Source: Caprimulgus europaeus (taxonomy: Eukaryota > Chordata > Aves > Caprimulgiformes > Caprimulgidae). From it: a stretch of 64,000 nucleotides of DNA. The translations under genes were made by a program, and so were the position numbers. The stretch lies in the NCBI GenBank assembly GCA_907165065.1, contig OU015528.1, forward strand, positions 76,117,474 to 76,181,473, given 5' to 3'. The notes under the pieces were generated by a model that was not told the origin of the DNA, did no database searches, and saw only the letters and a list, made by a program, of their open reading frames with translations. Shown here in pieces: positions 23,950 through 36,220 of this stretch (position 1 is its first letter; each line of letters opens with the position of its first letter).

Positions 23950-24760
23950 CATAATTTCTGGCAGATACTTGTCCAATCTGATGGAGATTCTACACCCTTC
24001 CTTCTCAATTTGTTCCCAAGTTTTACCGTCTTCATTGTTAGAAATTGCTTCTAATGTCTAATCTGAATCTTTCTTTTTGTCATGGAGTAAGCCTGCAATA
24101 CCTTGTTCTGTCCTTTGCTTCAGCTTCTACTTCTAATAGCCTTTCATATCTTTAGCAGTTATCGTATCCCCTTTAGAATTCTTGGCTTTAGGTTAAATAA
24201 ACCCTGATAAATTTAGACATTATCATCACTATCCTTTGGGATCTTTCCAGAAGATCTAAAACCAACCAAAGAACTGCAATTGAGATTTTTATGGGTATTC
24301 TGTTGTCTTACAGACTGGTTTCTGTCCCTCTGGGCTTTGTGTCATCTGCAGTTTTAGTGAACGTAGTCTTTACTCCCTTGTTGAGGTTTTAGTGGAGACT
24401 CTCAACACAATCTAAAGCAGAGCTGAACTCCCTGGAAACCCTGCTTGATATTTCCTTCTAATTTGATAACAAGCTACTGTTGGTGTATTACTCAATTGGT
24501 TTTGCACCTTCCCTCTCCTAATGTTCCTTATGAGAGCATCATATAAGGCAATGTCAAAAACTGTACTAAAAAGTCAAATGATCTGCTTTCAACTTTTCAA
24601 CTTTTTTTTCTGTCCCCAAACCTTCCCATTCCAGTGGGTGGCATCTAGATTGTTTTGACACAATTTCTGCTTGGTGAATTTACATTGACATTTCTAAGCA
24701 CCTAGTGTGTTTGCATTAAATAGTTCCTAGAGAATAATGATGTGTGAAATATTGTAGGTG
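23950..24760 (-). mobile_element. Ancient CR1 (archosaur/turtle type), RT region and 3' part
   Basis: The sequence follows the reverse complement of deeply diverged CR1 of the kind common in crocodilians and turtles. In order it shows GATGGAGATTCTACACC, AGAAATTGCTTCTAATGTC, AGTTATCGTATCCCCTTTAG, TTAAATAAACCCTGATAA, TTGTGTCATCTGCAGTTTTAG, ACCCTGCTTGATATTTCCTTC, TTATGAGAGCATCATATAAG and AATGTCAAAAACTGTACTAA. These are the positions of conserved RT codons (for example GVPQG and FADD surroundings), but frames are destroyed and the RT is unreadable. The subfamily is assigned from memory and the ends are approximate. Confidence 0.8.
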
Positions 24761-25394
24761 TTGTCTTCAGCAGCTTCAGCAGACTGTTCAGGAGGAGAAA
24801 TAGGAGTAGGAAGGGTGAGGTCAGAGCACTACAGAGTGACAGGGAAAAACAGTATGTACCATTTGGCTTTTAGGGAAAAGGACGATGTAAAGCACATCTA
24901 GAGCTGCTTTAGGAGAAAAAAAATTAGGAGAAAAAACTGCTTAGTTTTTCTGAAGAACATTATTTGAAAGATAGTAATCAACAAAGAATATGCTAAAATA
25001 AAGACTGTGATTACTAATTATCTAGTATGTCTGCAAAGCTAGAGCTGATGGTTACATGAAGTAGGTGGAGCTTCAGTTACTGTCTGATCTGAATCACAAT
25101 CCCACAGGAGCAAGAACCATTCCATGTGCAGTGTATGTTTCTTTGAACTTGCCTCCTCTAACAAATATACCACATAAATCATATTTTCCGTACATGAACA
25201 GCACAAAGCACTCCACTGCATATACTTTTAATTCAGAGGAAGGGCTGAACACAAAAAATAAAGAAAAAGTAATATTACTATATATGGGACTGTAAGGCTT
25301 TCAAATGTTGTGTTAGATATGGTGTAACAGATGTATGGAACAGGAGCACTGTTTACATATTTGCCTGTGGGAACAGCTCCAGTGCAGGTAAGTC
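24761..25394. other. AT-rich non-coding DNA
   Basis: No gene is supported. The sequence between the ancient CR1 and the younger CR1 at 25.4 kb looks unique. Confidence 0.5.
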
Positions 25395-27073
25395 CACACT
25401 AGGGGGGTGAATCACTGCAAAAAGGACTGTCAAGGGCTCTTTTTGGGGCTCTTTTCAGGCTTTTCAAGGCTTTTAGAAGCTAAGTAAGTGACTAGCCTGT
25501 GCCAGGAACCAGCAGCTTGTGGGTGGGCTGCTGACCAGATGTGAGCAGAACCAGTTCCTCCGGCGGCCTCCCTCACTCCTATAAGAGGCTGCTCTAGGGA
25601 GCACTGGCAAACAGAGCAGGAAACAGAGCGTGGGGTGGCAGTTTGTGCAGGAAGGGCACAATCCCTCACCCCTGGCTCAGGAAGGCAGCTCAACTAGTGG
25701 TCATTGCCTTGCCAGAAATAGAGATGGCTGTGGTTTCCACCTGGCTGAAGACCATTACCAGAAAGAATGTGCTCATCCTGGAGGCCATATCTAAGTATGT
25801 GAAAGACACGAAGGTCATCAGGGGTAGTCAGCATGGATTCACCAAAGGGAAATCATACTCAAATAAACTGATTGCCTTCTATGGCAGGACAGCTGACTGG
25901 ATAGATGAGGGGAAGGCAGTAAACGTTGTATACTTGGACTTGAGCAAGGCTTTTTATACTATCTCCCATGACATCCTCATTGTCAAACTCAAGAAGTGTG
26001 GACTTGATGATTGAATGGTGAGGTGGATTGAGAACAGGCTGAATGGCAGAGCTCAGAGGGTTGTCATTGGTGGAGTGGAATCAAGTTGGAGGCCTGTATC
26101 TAGTGGTGTCCCCCAGGGGTCAATACTGGGTCCAGTGTTGTTCAACCTATTCATCAGTGACTTAGATGAAGGAACAGAGTGCCTCCTCAGCAAATTTGTT
26201 GATGATACTAAATGGGAGGAGTGTCAGATATGCCAGATGGCTGCACTGCCATTCAGGGGGACCTTGACAGGCTGGGGAGACGTGCAGAGAGGAACCTCAT
26301 GAGGTTCAACAAGAGAAAGTGCAGGGTCCTGCATATGGGAAGGAATAACCCCATTCACCAGTACAGGTTGGGGGCTGACCTGGAAAGCAGCCCTGTGGAG
26401 AAGGACCTGGGAGTACTGGTGGACAACAAGTTAAATATGAGCCAGCAGTGTGCTCTTGTGTCCTGGAAGGCCAACAGTATCCTGGGTTGTATTAGGAAGA
26501 GTGTTGCCAGCAGGTCAAGAGAAGTGATCCTCCCACTCTACTCAGACCTGGTGAGGTCCCAGCTGGAGTGTTGTGTCCAGTTCTGGGCTCCCCAGTACAG
26601 GAAGGACATGGAACTCCTGGAGTGCATCCAGCAAAGAGCGACTAAGATGATTAAAGGACTGGGGCATCTTTCATATGAGGAAAGGCTGAGGGAGCTGGGC
26701 CTGTTCAGCCTGGAGAAAAAACGACTCAGAGGGGATCTGATTAGTATCTAATATAAATATCTAAACAGAGCGTATCTAGAAGATGAGACCAGACTCGTCT
26801 CATTGGCTCCCAACAATAGGATGAGAGTCAACGGGCATAAACTGCAGCATAGGAAGTTCCACCTGAACACGTGGAAGAACTTCTTTACGGTGAGGGTCAC
26901 TGAGCACAGGAATGGGTTGTCCAGAGAGGTTATGGAATCTCCCTCTCTGGAGATATTAAAAAACTGTCTGGACAAAATCCTGGTTTGTGTGCTTGAGGAA
27001 TCCCTGTTTGAGCAGGGTGGTTGGACTAAATGACCATCAGAGGTCACTTCCAACCTCAACCATTCTGTGATCT
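25395..27073 (+). mobile_element. CR1 LINE with large internal deletion
   Basis: The 3' end at about 27025-27073 reads GGTTGGACTAAATGACC, GAGGTCACTTCCAACC and ends in ATTCTGTGAT octamers. RT coding DNA runs back to about 25795. In front of it, 25395-25790 is GC-richer and resembles the 5' leader and ORF1 start of an avian CR1 (MAVVSTWLKTITRKNVL), as I remember that family. If so, roughly 2 kb (most of ORF1, all of the endonuclease and the start of the RT region) is missing. The 5' limit is approximate. Confidence 0.85.
25643..26751 (+). pseudogene. CR1 ORF1-head/RT fusion frame, broken
   Basis: The first frame (25643-26014) reads from an ORF1-like head straight into RT: ISKYVKDTKVIRGSQHGFTK, then VVYLDLSKAFYTISHDIL. 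A TGA at 26012-26014 sits where the family has Trp (LDEW). The same frame continues after it ([40 protein letters not shown]). The two catalytic aspartates are retained in FVDD. About one base is lost near 26211, shifting the rest to the frame at 26212-26751 ([61 protein letters not shown]). A third break at 26749 ends it. It cannot make a working RT, and the short number of lesions suggests a moderately young copy. Confidence 0.9.
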
Positions 27074-27814
27074 AATTTTCAAATAAAACTTCCCTGGGAA
27101 AAAATTCACAACTACATTTTTTTTGCAACTTTATCTAAGATAGTTTGGAAGGCCTTGCCATAATTAAAAATACAACATGTCATGAATTGAAAATTATATT
27201 AGCCATTAAAAAAATCCAAGACATTTAGGTATCATATTTTGTTACCCAGTGAAACTTTCATAACTTTCATGTCAATCATCAAGAGACAATACAAAGAAAG
27301 TAATATTTGCTTCTAGTCAATTATAAACCAAGAAAGGTGCTGTATGTAGCACTGTTGAAGTACATTCATCATAACAATGTCAGAGGAAGCAACTTCTGGA
27401 AGTTTAGTTTGTTATTTGGTATGTCTTGAGTTATAAAGTGGACTAGCTAACCATTTCAGACCACCTTTAATTTGCACAGACTTCTGCTGAACACAGAAGA
27501 AATGTTGTTCCGATTTGCATGTGCAATACGGCCTGAAGAGGTCTCTTGGCAGGGGAAACGAGGTTCTGGCTACCACAGTGGGGCTGTTATGGCATCCAAA
27601 CAATCCATGTTAAAGCTACCTCTTGTGTGTCTGTACTATACAATAGTCACTAAGAGCATTGTGCGGTTTCCTCTGTGTTCACAAGGTAGACAGGAGTTAG
27701 TGGTCCTCCAGAGTGCAGCTGACATAAAGCACTGTACACTGGTGTTTCAAGGTAAAGAAACACTTCTAGAGGGCTGCCTGGAGAATATTTACTGCTATCT
27801 ACATACAATACTTG
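27074..27814. other. Non-coding DNA with one long chance-like frame
   Basis: A 136-residue plus frame (27472-27882) lies here. It has no recognisable domain, and its last part coincides with the SINE-like B-box block below. No promoter or splice pattern supports a gene. Confidence 0.5.
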
Positions 27815-27872
27815 TCCCTGTGGATAACTTACTGGGATTTGAACCTAGGATGATCAGAACTGCACCGACAAA
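27815..27872 (-). mobile_element. Possible MIR-like SINE fragment with B-box
   Basis: The plus strand reads ACTTACTGGGATTTGAACCTAGGATG then ATCAGAACTGCAC. The reverse complement contains GGTTCAAATCC, a tRNA-type Pol III B-box. The surroundings fit the MIR head ('...ggattcgaacccagg...tctgactcc'). No tRNA cloverleaf can be drawn, so this is a SINE remnant at best. Confidence 0.45.
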
Positions 27873-28151
27873 AGGTAACTAGGCAAAGCTCTGTGTGTGC
27901 TGTACCACATCCTCACTCTTGCCTCTCTCTAGAGTTTAGTGCAGGATTTATTTGCATGCACTCAGTAGATTAAACAAATGTGCATGAGGGGGAAAAAATG
28001 AAAACAGCATTCAAATAGAATTTTGTTTGAGATCATCACACCAGATATATTGCAAGATGCCTAATAGAATGCAGTAAGAGAGAAAGAATTCTTTCTGCAC
28101 AGAGTTTGAAATTGAATGTCTTTTCAGAACTGACTATTAAGAGAAAATAAT

Positions 28152-28221
28152 GCCATATTAAAGAGGTAAAGAACCGACACTGCTAAGCCATGTTAAAGAG
28201 GTAAACAAACAACACTGCGAA
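28152..28221. repeat. Two-copy 35-bp tandem duplication
   Basis: GCCATATTAAAGAGGTAAAG then AACCGACACTGCT is followed 35 bases later by GCCATGTTAAAGAGGTAAAC then AAACAACACTGCG. The copies differ at about five positions. Confidence 0.85.
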
Positions 28222-28832
28222 CTCTCATGATTTTATATCAGATCTTGCAGTATTTGATTTTTCTCTGGCTTAATGACTCATGTGACTTGAAAAGAATATC
28301 TGTTTTCATTTCTTTATGATTGTGGGAAAAATCTTTTCCCACCCCAAAGAACTTTAAAACTCTAATGTCTCAAGAACTGGGCAGGGAGCAAAAAGCCTGC
28401 AGACAAAAAGACTATTAAAATAACTTTTTTGGAGTGAACTCATAATTTTTTATTGCTTGGAGTAGGCAACATGGGGAGGTATTGTGTGTTTTTTCAGAAC
28501 TAAGGAATGATTTCTTTTTGTATTGATCTGAGTGTTTTTTTAGGCTGCTATCTCTGAAGCTGCTACTTAAAGCATTATCCCCCAAAACCAGGTTAACACT
28601 GTAATTAAAGTTCCGGGGTTCAACTTATCTGAATATTTCACCTAATTTTGTTTTTAAAGAGTTAGGTGGAAACCACAGTGCCAGTGTTTGGATTGGCACT
28701 GCAGTGACTGAGATGCAACTTGTGTCTCTGGTGTGAAAGGGCCTGAAGTCTCCCAAGAGCAATAGAGTTAGTGAGCCGCTGTGGTCACAGGGAGAGCCTA
28801 ACAACCTGAAATGTGCTATGCATGGGTACGTG

Positions 28833-28925
28833 GATGTTGTGAGGATTTAATTAACATTTGGAAAGCATTCTGAGGTCCTTAGATGACAAGGTTTACAGAA
28901 CTCCAAATGACTGTTATTATATCCC
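28833..28925 (+). mobile_element. MIR-like SINE 3' region
   Basis: TGTTGTGAGGATTTAATTAA, ATTTGGAAAGCATTCTGAGG, TCCTTAGATGACAAGG and a TGTTATTAT end follow the tail of amniote MIR-type SINEs ('gttgtgaggattaa...gtaaagcgctttgagatccttggatgaaagg...tattatt'). The 5' part is not clear. Confidence 0.62.
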
Positions 28926-31900
28926 CTCTGTGTTTGTGGTGGCAGATAGCCAACGAGAAGAAACGTTCAACCAAAACCAGGCATTTTTCCCAAAACCTTT
29001 GTTATTTCTAGGCTACTGCTGGAAAAAAAGGTGGATCTGTATCCAATTTAGTGAGTGCAAATTACAAGTGGCTTTGTTGGGATTCTTCTGTACTTTTGGG
29101 CATGATATATGTAGCCAACAGCAAGCTGTCTTGCTGCCTGAGTATATACTTATTACCCAGCTAAATCAGAGAACTGGTTGCAAACTCTAATATTTGAGCA
29201 AAATCCATCTATCTGTGACACTTCTTTGATAGAGAATACCATAAACAAATAATTTCCTCCATCTGCAACTTTGCTATTTTTGAAAACAGTGTTCATCTTG
29301 TCAGACCTCAGCATATATGTTGAAAATAAACCCCAAACAAAATAAAACCCTCTCAAAACAAGGCACAGTATTTCACACTGGATTCTTCTCTGGGAGAAGT
29401 TGAACTATAAATTGCAGATCGTAACCAAAGACCTTAAGGCTTGATATGAAAGTGCCCAGATATTTGTGACAACCATAGCATTAGCACATGTCTATAATAG
29501 ATTCTTCTATTCTAGGTGCATCTTCATGTATATGTGCACAAAAAATATACTCAAAGACTTTTCCAGTAAAAGAAATATTTAACACATGTTGTCTTGCTGG
29601 TTTATTTGCTCAGGAAGATATTGTCATGCAGGACAGATAAAACTGATTGCTAACTTTCCAGTGAACTACTCTACAGATTATAGCCAAATGACTGCTATCA
29701 GAAGTATTGGGTTTTGTGCATCCCAACAGACCAGTAATCTGGATTATCTCTTATCTGTTTCATCTGTGTTCCAAAGTTATCTTGGCTCCTACAGCCACAG
29801 ATTCACCATGTGGCAGATATGAAATAAAAAATAGGGACATTGTCCTAACACCATTCCCTGCTCAGGAGCAAAAGTTTTTAGGTAGTGTTAGCCTGTAGTG
29901 ACTCAGATAGTCACACATGAGCTGGGTTTATGTTGCCTTGGGTCTGTCAGCATCACGCCCCTTAGTATGCACTAGCAGTGCAAATATTTACACATTTCCT
30001 TTATTTCCTAAGCTCTGAGCATGCAATGAGTGCCACCCTCAGGTGCTGCCCCTGTGGGGTTTCCGCACCAGCCACAGCTTGCAATGGTCAGCGCTGCTTG
30101 GGGAATATGTTGACATTAATAGCAGTGTTGTGGTGGTGTCCTCTAGCTGGCTTCCAAAACCTCCAAATCTCTCCAAATGCTTTATTTGCATCCAGTACCT
30201 TTGCCAGATATTACAGTTACGGTTTTAAGGAGCAGTGTCAATCAGAGAAAGGAAGGAAAAGGAAGGGAAGTGGAGACTGGAAATCCTATTCTATCAGCTG
30301 ATTTCTGGGATTTTATTAGACAGATGCATTAGATAGCCAGAGCTAGCAGTAAAACTAACCTCATGCATGGGCACTTAGGCATTCTTTTTGAGTGGCACAA
30401 CTGTATTTACTAACCAGAGGGTAGCAGTTATTTGCAGTTCTACCTTTTTGCAGATGCTCAGGAGAAAGACTTGGTTAATACATAAATATCTGTACATGTA
30501 TGTGGAGAGCATTAAATTCTCCTTTCCACCAAACATCCTTTCACAGTTTATCCAGCTTAAGTGATATTGATGCAAGTCATATGTTTCTATTGTATTTTTA
30601 TGCTAAAAACATTTCTACAGTGTAAACACATACAATTATATTGCAGATGACTAATTCATCGCTTTTTCCAAATTGATCTATACCACCACCATGCAAGGCT
30701 ATTAACATAACCAAACTCTGGATCTGATTTTACTGCAGAACTCAAAGCTGCTTTAAAAAAAGTAGATACAGAAATGTTAATATATGCAGCAGAAGGTATT
30801 TTAAATAAATATCTGTCAGATAGCTAAATCTGTGTCTCCCTAGTGTTAATTATGGAGCAATCAGAAGAGGATAGGGAAAAGAATACTTATTGCAGGTTGA
30901 AAAGCCAGTTATTAGGTCTGTATCACAGCAAACCATGAGGACTTACCTTTAAAAACTGTCTTTCTGATGATGGATGGAGATCTTTATAAATTTTTTTCAA
31001 CTCATATTTGAATTAGGGATAGTAATAAATGGCAGGGAGCAACTAGAAAGCAATTAAAAGCAATGGAAAGAAAAAATTCTGATCTAGGGCAAAGAATGCA
31101 AGAATTTGCCAAGCTATAGTGACAAAAATAGTGTCTATCAGGATCAATGAGAACCCAACAAGCTGAAAGCTATACTTTGATACAGCTCAAATGCATGAAG
31201 CATCTAGTCAGCTAGTTCCCATTGATTTCCATGGAATTTATGATGCCAAAGACTTGTAGGGATCCTGGCTTGAACACTTTGCTAGGTCTGGGGTTACAAA
31301 CATGTTGATTAGAAACGAAATTTTCTTCTGTGCCTAAGGGATTTTTGAATCTCAGTCTCATTGACCCCTGAGGAAGGTTGAGCATCAATTTACCAGCTCT
31401 TCTCTGAAATCCTTGCCATAAAGTGCTAAGTTATGCATGGGCATAATTGCAAAAGTAATGGTTAAATGTACCTATCTGATCCTCCATGATATTCTTGTAT
31501 ATTTATTTCAATGATCCCAAGGGAACTAATGTGAAAATACTATATGCTAAATGCCACTTGTCTGTGATCTGCTTATAGTTTATTAACAACAGGCCCTTAT
31601 AATGCAAAAAAAAATAATCCAGTGAACCAAAGAGAAATAAAGAAATCAGTCAGCAAAGGTGGGTCTGAAGCAGATAAATGTGGTTCAACTCATTTTAGAC
31701 CTACTGTGCATGAACAACTTCATCTCTGCATGAACATCCACCACGCAGACATCTACATGACCAGAACAGGATTTGGAAAATTAGCAAAGTGGCAAAGTGG
31801 TGATTGTGTTGTGTCTTTGATGAACAAAACCAAGAAAAATTCTCATCCAGTCAAACAGAATTGAATTGTTATTTAACAGAAAGAAGCTGAGATGTGCAAA

Positions 31901-33527
31901 TAAAGGTTCAGCATCTTACTGGCCCCAAAAGTCCCGTATTCTGCCTATTTCTACTTGTATAAGCTTGTTGCCAACTGTCCCAAACTCAGTAGGAAATCTG
32001 TGGATCAAATCTAGTGAGACACAAAAATAAACATTTCTGGCAGAAATTGCAGGAAAAAAGTAAAGATGTAAGGTTAAGGGTTTTATTTTTGGAGGCTTTG
32101 TGATTTGCAAGAAATCAAATATTAAAAATGAAGTTGTTATAATTGCTGTCTTCCCAGCCTAGTTCTGTTCACAATGAAAAGCGAAGTGCCACGATCTTAC
32201 ATGGTTAGAATGGCCACTGACATTAAAAGGAAATGAAGTGCTGTCTTTGCATCCTAGTTCTCAGTAGAAAATAAGAAGTGGTTACAGTGACAAATGCACT
32301 TTCCCACTCCTGCATATACATGTTTTTAAGACCAAAGGCATGCAGAGAAAAAGAACTCTTTTTGCTTTCCCACTTCCATTACAGAAAAGTGTAATTCTTG
32401 AGTATTCTTCAGCTTAAGAACCACAAAATTCAAAAGTACTGTGTCCAAAACCATTAATGCAATGCATCATGGTTTCACAGTGCATCCACACTCCAATCTA
32501 CTGGTGCTGACAGAAAATACTACACGTATATAAATGGACCAGACTGGAGGGTGCCTGATAGCAGCAGAATTTGATGTTTTTTGTCTTTGAGCACAACTTA
32601 CTCCAGCTGATACATTGATAAGAGCTTTTTACATTGGTAATGGCAGTGTCTGTGTATTTTCTGCATATTTCTCTTTCCCAGGGTAGAGTGCACATTAAAA
32701 TAGACATATAGATTACTCTCCAGGTTTACTGTTCTTTTCATGTGATTTTTCTCTATCATATACATCACAAGCCACTCTTCTCCTGTCATGAATCAGTGTT
32801 AAAGTTGGTTGCTGATGGACTTCTTTAGAACTCAAGGACTAGCAAAGCTCATTTTTCTCCAGGTGCTTTTTAATATGATTTTCCAAGTGTCCATTGTATC
32901 ACTGGCAATAGGATGCTCCTGTTGAAATTCACTCTTTGGACCGAAAAACCAGTAGTTAAGCAGGGACTGCTTAGAAGCTGCCTAGGTACTTGCATTTTAA
33001 AGGGCACCTCATTTAATGTGTAATTCTTCTATGCTTAGTTGAGTCTTTGGTATTCTTTTTGTCCCATAAATATTATAGTTCTTTGTAAAGTGAGGGAGGG
33101 GGAGTTTTACATCTCCAGGGCTGTCTAAGTGAATGTTAATTGGTCACCTAAACCTCCAGGAGCAGGACCCTATCAATGGTCTAAAAGAGGGTTCCTTTCT
33201 AAGGTGTTGCTGTGGTATCAGCTAGACTAAAACAGATGTGTCACTAAATATGGCAATTCAGATTTGAGCCATGAAATACTAGGGCAAGTAAATGTGAAAG
33301 TGTCTCCTTTTCCACTTAGCTACTATTACAGCTAAATGTAAATCTGACACTTAAGTGAGAGATAAGTTAAGCCCTGTTTTTTATTTATTGATGCACTACA
33401 GTCTCACAAAGCAGCAGCAGTCTTGAGTCCCAGATAGGAGCAGAAACTAGTATACAAGGAGAAAGTGCAGTTAAAGACCCTAAGGAAATTAAGTTTTACA
33501 TGAACATATCTTGCCTATTGCTTGAAA
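28926..33527. other. AT-rich non-coding DNA
   Basis: No gene or repeat family is recognised in these 4.6 kb. Short frames (for example 29978-30301 and 31622-31864, plus) have no domains. A few weak CCATTGATTTCCATGG-type words near 31218-31235 hint at the old palindromic repeat but are too short to call. Confidence 0.5.
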
Positions 33528-33925
33528 TTAATAGACTCATGGATTTTAAAGCCAGAGAAGACTGTTATGATTAACTAGCTCGACCTTTGTCAGTCTGAGC
33601 TCCTGCATAACACAGGCCATACTTCATCCAGGGATTTCTGCCTCAAGCCCAGCTATATGTTGTTAAACTAAGATGTATGTTTTATAAGCATATCTGATCT
33701 TGATTTAAGGACTACAATGACACTTAGTAATTTGCCCCAGTAAGTTAGCTCATTATACAGTTAAAAAATAAATGAGTTTCCTTTTAATTCTAGCTTGAAC
33801 TTTTTTGATTTCAGTATGCAATTATTAGACCTTATCCTGCCTCTGTCTACTAGATTAAAGGCCCCTCCAGACTCAGCATAAGTACTTGTGCAAATAGAGT
33901 CTGTGATTTAAGTTACTTTTAAATC
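33528..33925 (-). mobile_element. Ancient CR1 (archosaur/turtle type), 3' end
   Basis: The plus strand reads GACTCATGGATTTTAAAGCC, AGAAGACTGTTATGATTAAC, TAGCTCGACCTTTGTCAG, CCTGCATAACACAGGCCATA, then GATCTTGATTTAAGGACTAC, ATTTGCCCCAGTAAGTTAG and TCTACTAGATTAAAGGCCCC. This is, in order, the reverse complement of the CR1 tail that I know from crocodilian and turtle genomes ('accattatgatcatctagtctgacctcctgcataacacaggcca'). It predates the younger CR1 copies in this window. The right limit is approximate. Confidence 0.85.
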
Positions 33926-36220
33926 TGTGCATTTGAGCAGCTAACCAGAGAATTCCTTTAAAGTTACTGCCAGTATTTAACTGGTTTCTTTGGTGCTGTG
34001 GAGATAAGTGATTTTTTCTGAGGCATTTTGCAGCCAAAACATTTATCAAACTTTTAAAAGACATTCAGGTTTGTCCAACAGCTTTCCACAGAGTGTCACA
34101 GTCATAGCCAACCAAAAAAAGGAATCCACGGATTGTCTTATCACCCTTCTAACACTGATAATGAATAAGAGGAAAATACATTTAGAAGTGTGGACCTTGT
34201 CTAGAGGGGTTTAGATGACAAGTAGCTCATGTCACACAAACCAAAGTCCAGTCAGCTTTTGATATTGGATCAATTCAGTTGCAGACAGAGGCACTTACAC
34301 ATGCACTAGTTAACAGATCCTTCACGGCAGTTAATGGAGATCTAACTAACAAAATCAGTTATCTAAGGTGTGATTCATCTGATGATAGGCAAGTATTTAT
34401 TGTAGGATTTATTCTATGATTGTCTAGACTCCAATGGCTGTACCAATAGAGGCTTGATCTATCTGCACACATGTTGGCATTGAGGTTATTGGAGATACCA
34501 CTGGTGCTTCATCTGCTCTTCAGCTACCATTCCAGATGGGCATGGATCTCTCATAAGTCCTGTATCATAGCCATTGATATGTGTAAATGCCTAAGATACA
34601 CTTCAGCAGCACAGGTTGCAGAAGATACACACATATGGGCAACTAGTTGCCATGAGGGCTCAACTGCTCAGCTCACAGATACACAACTAAATGTTGACAT
34701 CGAAATTTCAACATCTTCATCTCAAAACTACTGAATGTGAGTTGTCTAACCTTAAACTAGCACTCTAGGGAGCAAAGGTAGTCCCTTTCCCCACATCCAT
34801 TTGCTGAAGTCACTTGGGATGGAATAGATGTCCCCTAAAATCAGGCAGAATTCAGCTGCCTCAAATAGGAAATTAATGTTCATTATGTGTTGTGGCTTAT
34901 TTTGCAAATAATGTTAGTTTACAAGATCTTGGCCCTGCATCATATCTGCCACTCCATGTACATGTCTTGGAAGCCAGAGGGCATCTCAAATGACCTTGGG
35001 TGTCTATTTTAAGCAACTGAATCCTACTCTGTGTATCTAAAAAGTGAAAGTGCTTTGTTGAGATCTGAGTTAGACAATATAGACTCTTTCTGGAGGCACT
35101 AGAGAGAAATAGGCACCTTCAGAGGATAATTCTTTTGACCTACCAATATTGACTGTTTTGGAGAAAATTAATAAGAAATGTAATTTCTTTCTGTAGATTA
35201 TGCAGGGAATATATGTAGTTTGGATTTAGAGAAGCAATTTTTAGATGTGTAAGTTAAGGCACATGAACCTTGTCCCAAGTGACCTTTACTTGTGTCCTTC
35301 GAGATTAAATGACATGCTGTATCTGAAAGTAGCCCTAAGCCATTTACAGAAGGTTTTTGTCCTTTCATGAAAGAAGTGGTCATGATATTAAAACACAAAC
35401 ACAAAAACTGATTACAATCCATATTGACATACATTAAAAACTAACTGAAAATTAATTTACAAGAGAAAGCATGTTATAATAGGCTGTCAATATATCCAAT
35501 TTAAAATGTACTGCATATGATCAAAGAAAGCCACCCAGGGGATTATGCTGTCTGAATTCCTCAATAAAATGGCAACCTTTAGATGTATTAAATATTACAT
35601 TTGGAAAAAAAAGTAAGAATGAAAATCTATAGCTAAGAGAAACACAAGCCCAGAGGGAGAATTCAAGATCTGTTTATGTGTAATTGGGTTTTGCTTTGTG
35701 AAAATCTTGACAGCTAGAGGAGCTGCCTTACTTGCATAAGACTGTTAATCACATTCACAGATCTACATGCTGCTAACTGCATACTAAATTCCCAAAGATT
35801 TACAGCCTTTGCTCTGGTTTTACATCATTTACACCACACATTGCCTTATAGAAGTTGCTCACCACATATGGGGATTTAAATTTTTAACATTGTCTTAGTA
35901 TCTTAATGACTAATCCTGAATGATGAAACTCTGAGCCCAAGCACTGTTGCACACCCTGAAGTAATTTGTGACAGTCTGTAATTCAAATTGTAAATCAATG
36001 AAACAACTGACATATTTTATAATTTGGCATAGGCACATGTGTATACCAGATTAATAAAAATTGGTACAGACAGATAAAAATTTTCATTAACATGTTATTT
36101 AGCATAGTTTCGTAATCAACAGTTTACAAGTTAAGTTATGTCATATTTGTAAAGATAAAGCTGCAGATTGAGCAGAAAATTAGCAGCACCTTGAAATATT
36201 AGTTTATTATACTCCTGACT
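33926..36220. other. AT-rich non-coding DNA
   Basis: No gene is supported. The words around 34990-35125 (TTGGGTGTCTATTTTAAG, GGCACTAGAGAG, AATAGGCACCTTCAGAGG) vaguely recall the old repeat listed at 53.8 kb but are too degraded to annotate. Confidence 0.5.

Noticed and set aside
27836-27850. Possible tRNA gene because of a GGTTCAAATCC B-box on the minus strand
   Set aside because: No A-box at the right distance and no cloverleaf stems. It fits a SINE remnant better.
27472-27882. 136-residue plus frame, the longest plus-strand one clearly outside CR1 and simple repeats
   Set aside because: It has no recognisable domain, no promoter or clear splice structure, and its end runs through a SINE-like B-box block.
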